In this document: positions 1-5,094 of the stretch, piece after piece | How the letters are laid out: each line of letters starts with the position of its first letter | Position numbering within the stretch: position 1 is the stretch's first letter | From: Eubacterium sp. | GTDB taxonomy: Bacteria > Bacillota > Clostridia > Oscillospirales > Acutalibacteraceae | DNA length: 10,026 nucleotides | Assembly: GCA_017543725.1 (NCBI GenBank) | Contig: JAFYFO010000138.1 | Coordinates: 1 to 10,026, forward strand | Reading direction: 5' to 3' | The notes under the pieces: generated by a model | Seen by the model: only the letters and a program-made list of their open reading frames with translations | Databases searched by the model: none | Told to the model about the DNA's origin: nothing | Translations under genes and position numbers: made by a program

Positions 1-8
1 CAATTATT

Positions 9-51
9 TAATAGACACTTATCGTACAATTGGGGACAGTCCCCAATGGGA
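9..51. repeat. 43-bp direct repeat, copy 1 (GGGGAC palindrome element)
   Basis: This copy matches positions 941-983 at 41 of 43 bases, the two differences both being A/G transitions. Its core is a perfect 9-bp inverted repeat (arms 29-37 and 39-47) around a single central A. Palindromes with GGGGAC/GTCCCC cores occur as dispersed intergenic elements in Firmicutes and are sometimes linked to REP-associated Y1 transposases; assigning this copy to such a family is inference. It lies directly upstream of the promoter of the membrane-protein gene. A TAA at 9-11 sits at the same place in the repeat as the stop codon of that gene does in copy 2. Confidence 0.9.
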
Positions 52-82
52 CATTGATGTAAAAAATCTGTAAATATGGCTA

Positions 83-111
83 TTGATATTTGTTTAACAA
101 CGTGATATAGT
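83..111 (+). promoter_or_regulatory. Sigma-A-type promoter of the membrane PH-like gene
   Basis: A -35 box TTGATA (83-88) and a -10 box TATAGT (106-111) are separated by 17 bp, each differing from consensus by only one or two bases. Transcription would start near 118, about 25 bases before the chosen ATG. The promoter lies between repeat copy 1 and the gene, so the gene can be expressed on its own. Confidence 0.7.
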
Positions 112-142
112 CAAAATAAGAAAATGTACTCGGGTGAAAGAT

Positions 143-943
143 ATGAAACTTTTGAAAACACTTAACAGAATTAATGCTTTGGCTCTGGGCGCATATGTTC
201 CGTATATTATCATTTTTCATAATGATTTTTTCTTCGGCAAAGAGCGTGGAAACGGGATAGGAATTTTAAGCCTGATTATATTTCTGATAACCTTTATTTG
301 CGGCTTTGTTATATTGATGACTGCCTCACACAAAAATGTTGATAATTCTTTCAGTATAGCCGAAGTGCTAACACTTGGAAAAGGAAAACTGATACCATTA
401 ATAAGCGTTTGGGCTATCGGAATAATTCTGATAATTCTATACATTAACGATGCATCTGAATGGTTTTATATCATTTGCTCAACGGTTACGCTTATATTCG
501 TTCTCGCCGAATCTGTTATAATCAAAAAAATTGATGTTTCGCCGTATTTCAAAGTCTGCATACCTTGGTACACATATCCTTTGCCGTTTTTCTTCTTTTT
601 AGTTGCTGTAATAACAATAATTAATACAGTGCCTGAGGAAAAGATTGATTTCCCCATTATTGCAGTTTTTGTTTTATCAGGAATACTTATGGCATTCATA
701 GCATGGCAAACCTGCTTTTATATTGATGAACAAAGTAAAACAATTGAAAAAGAGTATGGCGGTTTGGTTTCACTTTTTAAGAAAAACATCGTTGTTCCGT
801 TTGACAGAATAACACTTGTTAAAAAGAAGAGAATGCTTTATATAATTCGGTCAGATAACGAAGAATTCAGAATAAATAGATTATTCAGTTCGGTTAGAAG
901 AATGGAAAAGGCTTTTTACGATAACGGAATTCCGATTCAATAA
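143..943 (+). CDS. Multi-pass membrane protein with C-terminal PH-like domain
   Basis: The product of 266 residues is not recognised by name. It shows about six hydrophobic segments (roughly 11-25, 39-60, 83-101, 107-126, 148-162 and 170-193), then a soluble tail of about 70 residues. The tail begins with a Tyr-Ile-Asp-Glu turn, alternates short strands with basic patches (KKKR near 227-230) and ends in an amphipathic helix. That pattern resembles bacterial PH-like domains (YcxB or DUF304-like) attached to membrane helices, which is inference. An in-frame GTG at 134 is possible, but ATG at 143 is preferred because GGGTGAAAG lies just upstream as a ribosome binding site. The stop codon (941-943) is the first three bases of the second direct repeat. 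The gene looks more AT-rich than its neighbours, and it has its own promoter and terminator. Confidence 0.75.
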   Translation: MKLLKTLNRINALALGAYVPYIIIFHNDFFFGKERGNGIGILSLIIFLITFICGFVILMTASHKNVDNSFSIAEVLTLGKGKLIPLISVWAIGIILIILYINDASEWFYIICSTVTLIFVLAESVIIKKIDVSPYFKVCIPWYTYPLPFFFFLVAVITIINTVPEEKIDFPIIAVFVLSGILMAFIAWQTCFYIDEQSKTIEKEYGGLVSLFKKNIVVPFDRITLVKKKRMLYIIRSDNEEFRINRLFSSVRRMEKAFYDNGIPIQ

Positions 944-983
944 TAGGCACTTGTCGTACAATTGGGGACAGTCCCCAATGGGA
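941..983. repeat. 43-bp direct repeat, copy 2
   Basis: This is the second copy of the element at 9-51, offset by exactly 932 bp. The 9-bp palindrome arms are at 961-969 and 971-979 with no change from copy 1. Its first three bases are the TAA stop of the membrane-protein gene. Similarity falls away after about 983 on the right. On the left only weak similarity continues, with the ATT codon before the last sense codon shared. Confidence 0.9.
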
Positions 984-1020
984 AATATTTATTGACCGAA
1001 GCGAAACTGAGAAACCTCTA

Positions 1021-1048
1021 TTCGTAATTCGTCACTCGTAATTTATAA
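1021..1048. repeat. Short heptamer tandem repeat (TTCGTAA-type)
   Basis: Four 7-bp units lie head to tail: TTCGTAA, TTCGTCA, CTCGTAA and the degenerate TTTATAA. They sit between repeat copy 2 and the hairpin terminator. Similar CGTAATT-type heptads often accompany dispersed non-coding elements in clostridial genomes, so this may be the degraded edge of a mobile element; that link is inference. Nothing coding is apparent between 944 and 1115. Confidence 0.6.
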
Positions 1049-1052
1049 TCAT

Positions 1053-1090
1053 AACAACAGGCATCCCAAAAGGGATGCCCGTTGTTTTAT
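1053..1090. terminator. Hairpin terminator between convergent genes
   Basis: A stem of 6 bp, one A/C mismatch and 8 more bp (arms 1053-1067 and 1072-1086) closes on an AAAA loop. On the plus strand it runs into a short T-rich tail, fitting termination of the membrane-protein transcript. On the minus strand the tail is weaker, but the hairpin lies just beyond the stop of the large surface-protein gene and may serve both. Confidence 0.75.
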
Positions 1091-1115
1091 ATATTGGTGG
1101 TGTCGTGAAAACTTT

Positions 1116-3179
1116 TTAGTTTATCGCTTTGCCGTTAACATAGAGTTTAAAGCCGTTGAAATTGATATTGCTGTTTGTTGAATCGGCGTTATCAAGCGAG
1201 GTAACATAACTGTCGCCCGTCAGGGTTATTTTTGAATCCTTATCGAGTTTCAGGCTTATTTCCTTTGCGCTGTTTTCGCCGTTTATTGTTCCCTCAAATG
1301 TTGATTTTGTTAAACTGATTGAAGCGCTTGAAATGTTATCAACTTCAATATTTCCTTTGAGTTCCTGATTTTTTGCATTAAGGGCAACATTTGCGCCGTT
1401 TGAGCCCTGCTTTCCCCATTCATCGGTTGCCTTTGCGCTGAGAAGAACGCCGCTTCCGAAGGAAAGTTTTGTGTCGTTAAGATTGATAACTGCATCGGTG
1501 TTTGTTACGAAAAACATTTGCGCTGTTTTATAATAATCGCTGTTTTTATCAATGCTGAGGCTTGAGGAAGCGGCTGAAAAAGTTCCCGTTCCTTCCGAAG
1601 CGTCGCCGCTCATCGACTGATAAATCATAATTCCCGAATTATCAACATTGTTTCTGTTGCCCGCGCCCGAGGCAATAAGCGAAGAATTGGTGACGCTTGC
1701 CGAGTTTTTGCCTTCAATAACAACCATCTGTGAGCCGTTTGCAGCGGCGGTTGTGTTATCAATGCTGATATCGCCTGTTGAATAAATTATCGGCGAGCCC
1801 TTGCCGTTTGTTTCAAGAGTTGAATTGTTTGCAATAACCGTTCCCTCGCCCCTGTCCGTTGCAAGAGCGGCGCAGGAATTGCCCTGAGTTGTTATCTTAA
1901 CGCTGTCTGCTTCAATATAGCCGCCGTAGGTTGCGTCAAGTCCTCTTGCCGAGGAAGCGCCGCTTGTTGTTATCGTTGAATCCGATATATAGATTTTTGA
2001 GTTTTCACCCGTTGAGAAAACCGCGTTGCTTCCCTTTGCGCTTGTTGAAATCTTTGCGTTTTTAATTGTTGCGCTTGAATTTTCCTGAACAAGAATTCCC
2101 GAGTTAACTCCGTAGAACTCCGAGTTTTCAGTGTTTGTGCTGTCGCCCGATTTTTCAATCGAAGCGCCGCTTATCTTTGCGTTTCCGCCGTTTGAAACAA
2201 GAACAGCGCTTTCATCGCTTTTGCTTGATGAATATGATGATGAAAGAGTTTCTTCTTTTCCGTCAACCAAAGTTGCGCCCGAAGCGCTGACATTTGTTTG
2301 ATTTGATTGCTGTTTCATATCGCTTCTCTGCGAATAACTTACCGAATTTTTCGAGGCAAATTTTGTTGCAAGAACACTTTGTGAAACAGTCAGCGCAGAC
2401 GCTGCAATTGTTGCCGAAAGCGCATAAATCAATATTTTATCCGTGTTTTTGAAAGTTTCTTTAAAACTCTTTTTGTTGAAGTGCGACATAATCAGATACA
2501 TCAGAATAAGCGCGATAAGAAAACTTTCAAAACCGAAGAGGAAATAATATATTGTTTTAAGTTTTGAAGAAGATGAGCCCCTGCCCTTCATTGACCCCCT
2601 TGAAAAATTGTTTGAGGAAGAGGAAGAACTTTTGCTCTTTTTTCCCGAACTGTTTGAGTTTTGGGAATTATCCGAACTGCTCTTTGAACTGCTCTTTGAG
2701 TTGCTTTTAGAGGTGTCCGAACTGCTCTGAGCGCTGTCTGAACTGCTCTGAGCGCTGCTGTCTGATGAAGAATTCTGTCCTTCATTTGTGAAATTATTTA
2801 TTTCATCATCAGGCATTGCGGGCGGCTGATTTGAAGAATCTGAATTATCGCCCGACGGCATTTCGGGAGGTTGATTTGAGGAATCAAAATTTTCTCCGCT
2901 CGGCGGTTCGGGCGGCTGATTTGAAGAATCTGAATTTTCGCCCGAGGGCATTTCGGGAGGCTGGGCAGAAAAGTTTTCGCTGTTTGAATCGCTGTTCTGC
3001 GTTTCGCCTCCTTTTATGCCTCCTCCGAATTCACCCGAGGGCATTTGCATTTCAGCCTGCGAGGTTGTAGATACTGAACTGCTTTTTGCCAAATCCATTG
3101 TGAAATATGAGCCGACTCCGATTGCAACAATCATCAGCACCATAACAACATTTTTAATTGTTCTTTTTGACTTTTTCAT
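1116..3179 (-). CDS. Large membrane-anchored surface protein with Pro/Ser-rich repeats and beta-helix-like C-terminus
   Basis: The product of 687 residues is probably exposed on the cell surface. A basic N-terminus is followed by a hydrophobic anchor (about 10-29). Next come Pro-Pro/Met-Pro-Ser-Gly repeats of 15 residues (73-126), a Ser-rich linker (136-206), two further membrane segments (about 209-231 and 248-271) joined by a Lys-rich loop, and a long Ser/Thr/Asn/Gly-rich region (about 298-687). That last region repeats short strand-turn units such as AxIxxSxIxTSG, as in right-handed beta-helices. The end, with LTGDSYVTSL near 653-662 and LYVNG near 679-683, resembles the Cthe_2159-like carbohydrate-binding proteins of clostridia, by recollection of the family. 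ATG at 3179 is chosen over TTG at 3206 because AAGGAG lies 8 bases ahead of it. Binding of plant or wall polysaccharide is inferred; adhesin is the alternative. Confidence 0.8.
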   Translation of the reverse strand: MKKSKRTIKNVVMVLMIVAIGVGSYFTMDLAKSSSVSTTSQAEMQMPSGEFGGGIKGGETQNSDSNSENFSAQPPEMPSGENSDSSNQPPEPPSGENFDSSNQPPEMPSGDNSDSSNQPPAMPDDEINNFTNEGQNSSSDSSAQSSSDSAQSSSDTSKSNSKSSSKSSSDNSQNSNSSGKKSKSSSSSSNNFSRGSMKGRGSSSSKLKTIYYFLFGFESFLIALILMYLIMSHFNKKSFKETFKNTDKILIYALSATIAASALTVSQSVLATKFASKNSVSYSQRSDMKQQSNQTNVSASGATLVDGKEETLSSSYSSSKSDESAVLVSNGGNAKISGASIEKSGDSTNTENSEFYGVNSGILVQENSSATIKNAKISTSAKGSNAVFSTGENSKIYISDSTITTSGASSARGLDATYGGYIEADSVKITTQGNSCAALATDRGEGTVIANNSTLETNGKGSPIIYSTGDISIDNTTAAANGSQMVVIEGKNSASVTNSSLIASGAGNRNNVDNSGIMIYQSMSGDASEGTGTFSAASSSLSIDKNSDYYKTAQMFFVTNTDAVINLNDTKLSFGSGVLLSAKATDEWGKQGSNGANVALNAKNQELKGNIEVDNISSASISLTKSTFEGTINGENSAKEISLKLDKDSKITLTGDSYVTSLDNADSTNSNINFNGFKLYVNGKAIN
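2562..2774 (-). repeat. Ser-rich low-complexity stretch within the surface protein
   Basis: Codons for residues about 136-206 encode mainly Ser with Asp, Lys, Asn and Gln. The DNA consists of short tandem blocks (for example repeats of GAACTGCTCT-type units on the plus strand near 2680-2755). It forms the linker between the Pro-rich repeats and the second membrane segment and is a plausible site of length variation between strains. Confidence 0.75.
2802..2963 (-). repeat. 45-bp coding tandem repeats (QPPEMPSGENSDSSN-type)
   Basis: Three in-phase units of 15 residues (surface-protein residues 73-87, 88-102 and 103-117) are followed by a partial, diverged fourth (118-126). Each begins Gln-Pro-Pro and carries Pro-Ser-Gly, then an acidic Ser/Asn stretch. 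The units differ at only a few residues, suggesting recent duplication. They lie outside the membrane in the predicted topology. Confidence 0.85.
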
Positions 3180-3187
3180 AATAATTG

Positions 3188-3221
3188 CTCCTTTGTTGGT
3201 TTTCAAAGGTGTTTCCCTTTG
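3188..3221 (-). promoter_or_regulatory. Possible alternative-pairing leader over the ribosome binding site of the surface-protein gene
   Basis: Read on the minus strand, the leader contains CAAAGG (3221-3216), CCTTTG (3209-3204) and a second CAAAGG (3195-3190) that is part of the AAGGAG ribosome binding site. The central CCTTTG can pair either with the upstream copy, leaving the site free, or with the downstream copy, covering it. Both stems are only 6 bp, so a regulatory role is speculative. Confidence 0.3.
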
Positions 3222-3243
3222 TTGAGCAAATAATAATCCGCCA

Positions 3244-3272
3244 ATCTTAAACGAATATTAAACAAAAAACAA
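3244..3272 (-). promoter_or_regulatory. Weak candidate promoter of the surface-protein gene
   Basis: On the minus strand TTGTTT (3272-3267) and TAAGAT (3249-3244) are 17 bp apart. Both boxes are poor matches to consensus, and the -35 box overlaps the T-tract of the upstream terminator. It is the best placed pair between that terminator and the start codon, but the assignment is uncertain. Confidence 0.3.
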
Positions 3273-3292
3273 CACGGAAAAATTTTTCCGTG
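3258..3292 (-). terminator. Rho-independent terminator of the kinase-like gene
   Basis: A perfect 20-bp palindrome (3273-3292, arms CACGGAAAAA and its complement) starts 12 bases beyond the stop codon on the minus strand. It is followed by a T-rich tract (3272-3258). In RNA the central A/T bases would form the loop. It separates the kinase-like transcript from the surface-protein gene. Confidence 0.85.
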
Positions 3293-3304
3293 CCGCTTTT
3301 CAGT

Positions 3305-4138
3305 TTATTTAACGGGATAATAATTATAAACAAATCCGTTTTCTTTTTCCCATTCATAAAGTTCTTCAAGGGTTATAGAAACTTTATCTTTGTTATCGGG
3401 GAGAAGGCTGACCTCAAGAATCTTGCTTCCCTCTTTGTTTGCTTTTTTCAGGCGCTCGTTTGCGCCGAGGGCAAACATTGCGTCGTTATAGCAGATGATA
3501 TTGATTTTTTCATCGCTGTTATTATCCGAGGAATCTTTTTTTGCGGGATAGATATTTTTCGGCGAAGCGAGAATTTTATTTTTATAATTTCCTTTTTTGA
3601 ATTCGCAGTATTCATTATAAAGAATATCGCAGACTTCCTTGATTGAAAGAGAAGTTGTGTCAAGAACGAGATTATAATTTGAATAATCGTTCATAACAAC
3701 ATCATAAACTTTAAGATATCTTTCGCTTTCAAGCCTTCTTCTTTCAACAAGTTGCTTTGCCGCGTCTTCCTGATTTTTATATTTTTCCTCTTCGGTAACA
3801 CGGTTGAAGAAAACTCTTCTTCCCGCTTCCGCAGGGCTGACAAGAAGATGAATTTTGAAGGAATCGGGAACAAAATGCCACGCAAGCCTTGAATCGAAAA
3901 TAACATCCTTCCCCTGGTTTTCCTTTGCAAATTCAACCGTTGCATTATCAATTATATAATCAAGAGAATAATCCTTGCCCGATTTTTCATTCATTTCAAG
4001 GGTTGAAATTCCCTGCTGTTTCGCTCTTTCGCGCTGAATCCTTCCGGTACTGAAAACATCAAATCCGTGTTCTCTTTTAAAAAATTTGCATATTTCGCTT
4101 TTTCCGCTGCCAAGTTGACCGTTGATTGTGATATACAT
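3305..4138 (-). CDS. Cytidylate-kinase-like P-loop protein with extra C-terminal domain
   Basis: The product has 277 residues. Residues 1-180 look like the small (archaeal-type) cytidylate kinase family, which transfers phosphate from ATP to CMP or dCMP. A Walker A loop GQLGSGKS is at 7-14, a STGRIQRE segment at 30-37 is placed like the nucleotide-binding helix, DSRLAWHF is at 82-89, and an Arg-rich lid-like helix (ERRRLESER) is at 132-140. A linker near 200-210 leads to a C-terminal part (about 190-265) with SPKNIYP, a short strand, NDAMFALGANERLKKA and an ILEVSLL strand. That order is reminiscent of ParB/sulfiredoxin-like folds, though the usual Gly-His-Arg signature is not intact. The start is secure: GGAGG lies 7 bases before the ATG. 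The real substrate is not established by the sequence. Confidence 0.75.
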   Translation of the reverse strand: MYITINGQLGSGKSEICKFFKREHGFDVFSTGRIQRERAKQQGISTLEMNEKSGKDYSLDYIIDNATVEFAKENQGKDVIFDSRLAWHFVPDSFKIHLLVSPAEAGRRVFFNRVTEEEKYKNQEDAAKQLVERRRLESERYLKVYDVVMNDYSNYNLVLDTTSLSIKEVCDILYNEYCEFKKGNYKNKILASPKNIYPAKKDSSDNNSDEKINIICYNDAMFALGANERLKKANKEGSKILEVSLLPDNKDKVSITLEELYEWEKENGFVYNYYPVK

Positions 4139-4171
4139 TCAGCACCTCCGAAAGTTTATAAAATTATATAT

Positions 4172-4200
4172 AATATACCTTTTGTATTGAAAAAAGTCAA
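4172..4200 (-). promoter_or_regulatory. Sigma-A promoter of the kinase-like gene, overlapping the permease stop
   Basis: On the minus strand TTGACT (4200-4195) and TATATT (4177-4172) are separated by 17 bp, each one base from consensus. The -35 box contains the TGA stop codon (4199-4197) of the upstream permease gene. Transcription would start near 4165, leaving a leader of about 25 bases before the ATG at 4138. Confidence 0.8.
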
Positions 4201-4985
4201 GCAAATAATGAGCGGCAGATATTGAGCGCGCACATTATTATAACGATAATCTGAACCGCGGTATAAACCGAGCCAACCGCTTTGCCGCTTAGTTTTTTAT
4301 TAATCATTCTTCCGCAAAGCGCTCCGAAAACTCCTGCGGCAACAACAAACAAACAGATATTTGTTGAAAAGGCGGAAAAAACCGCGGAGCCCGTTGAAAG
4401 AAGTTTTGCGCCCTGGCAAAGAAAAACAGAGAGCAACGAGCATAAAACGGCGGTTTTAATCTCAAATCCGAAAACAAATATCAAAACCGCAACATTGATG
4501 GGTCCACCCCCTATTCCGAGAAAAGCGGATATTATTCCGAGAATCAGCCCGACGGGTGCGCCTGCAAAATTATTTTTAACTTCAAGGCTTTTTCTTTCCT
4601 TTTTATTCATATAAATAATAACAGCGCAAACAAGCAAAAGCAAAACGCCGTTTTGAATCGCTTTAACAGCGCTTTCATTTTTAACATTTCCGATAAGAAG
4701 ATTAAAAAGCGCGTTGCCGATATATCCACCGACAAGGGAGCCTGCCGCAATAAAAAGAAAGGTTTTATTATTATCTTTTTCTTCCCTGAATTTTTTATAG
4801 CCCGTTGCAACCGAAACGGCGCTCATTGCAAAAACGGTTGACGAGGTTAAAACGCTTATCTGAAACGGCGAATATTCGCCGAGCATATCAAAAATCGGCT
4901 TCATAATAACTCCGCCGCCCATTCCCGAAATTGAGCCGATAAGCGTTGAGAAAAACGAAACTATAACATAAATTATTGTTTTCAT
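4197..4985 (-). CDS. TSUP-family (TauE/SafE) membrane permease
   Basis: The product of 262 residues is an integral membrane protein of the TSUP family, whose members move sulfite, sulfonates or other small organic anions across the cell membrane. It is rich in hydrophobic helices (about seven or eight). It shows the duplicated family motif: GSISGMGGGVIMKP at 17-30 in the first half and LGIGGGPINVAVL at 156-168 in the second. Length and the two-repeat design fit the family. The ATG at 4985 follows an AAGGTGAT ribosome binding site. It is first in a leftward run and its stop codon sits inside the next gene's -35 box, so the two genes may be partly co-transcribed. The transported substrate cannot be read from the sequence. 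Confidence 0.9.
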   Translation of the reverse strand: MKTIIYVIVSFFSTLIGSISGMGGGVIMKPIFDMLGEYSPFQISVLTSSTVFAMSAVSVATGYKKFREEKDNNKTFLFIAAGSLVGGYIGNALFNLLIGNVKNESAVKAIQNGVLLLLVCAVIIYMNKKERKSLEVKNNFAGAPVGLILGIISAFLGIGGGPINVAVLIFVFGFEIKTAVLCSLLSVFLCQGAKLLSTGSAVFSAFSTNICLFVVAAGVFGALCGRMINKKLSGKAVGSVYTAVQIIVIIMCALNICRSLFA

Positions 4986-5003
4986 TATATCACCTTGAAA
5001 AAG

Positions 5004-5032
5004 ATAATAACATAGTTTTAATATTAATACAA
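5004..5032 (-). promoter_or_regulatory. Candidate promoter of the TSUP permease gene
   Basis: On the minus strand TTGTAT (5032-5027) and TATTAT (5009-5004) are 17 bp apart and lie about 20 bases before the permease ATG. It is back to back with the murF promoter; the two -35 boxes are 4 bp apart. The region is very AT-rich, so chance matches are possible. Confidence 0.5.
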
Positions 5033-5036
5033 TAAG

Positions 5037-5065
5037 TTGATTTTTCTATTATGATATATTATAAT
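5037..5065 (+). promoter_or_regulatory. Sigma-A promoter of the murF operon
   Basis: A -35 box TTGATT (5037-5042) and a perfect TATAAT (5060-5065) are separated by 17 bp. Transcription would start near 5072, about 23 bases before the murF ATG. The -10 box lies at the centre of a 10-bp inverted repeat, listed separately. Confidence 0.8.
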
Positions 5066-5077
5066 TTTATCATAATA
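5047..5077. promoter_or_regulatory. 10-bp inverted repeat around the murF -10 box (candidate operator)
   Basis: Perfect arms TATTATGATA (5047-5056) and TATCATAATA (5068-5077) are separated by 11 bp containing the whole TATAAT box. Arm centres are 21 bp apart, two helical turns, as expected for a dimeric regulator contacting one face of DNA. No cognate regulator is encoded in the window, and the high AT content raises the chance of coincidence. Confidence 0.45.
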
Positions 5078-5094
5078 TATTTCGAGGTAGCACT

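Noticed and set aside
9..983. Repeat pair as a CRISPR array
   Set aside because: There are only two copies, 932 bp apart with a gene between them and no spacer-sized gaps.
944..1115. Possible small RNA or riboswitch between the convergent genes
   Set aside because: The only structure is the terminator hairpin; the rest is the direct repeat and heptamer repeats, with no promoter or known RNA motif seen.
2816..3070. Plus-strand open frame of 84 residues opposite the Pro-rich repeats
   Set aside because: It is the antisense image of the 45-bp repeats, has no ribosome binding site, and its Arg/Phe/Leu-rich repeats mirror the codons of the real gene.
3273..3292. 20-bp perfect palindrome as a protein-binding operator
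   Set aside because: Its place just after a stop codon and the T-rich tract next to it on the minus strand are explained by a Rho-independent terminator.
3290..3646. Plus-strand open frame of 118 residues rich in Phe and Ile
   Set aside because: It lies antisense to the kinase-like gene, and its hydrophobicity comes from complemented Lys and Glu codons (AAA, GAA). No start signal is visible.
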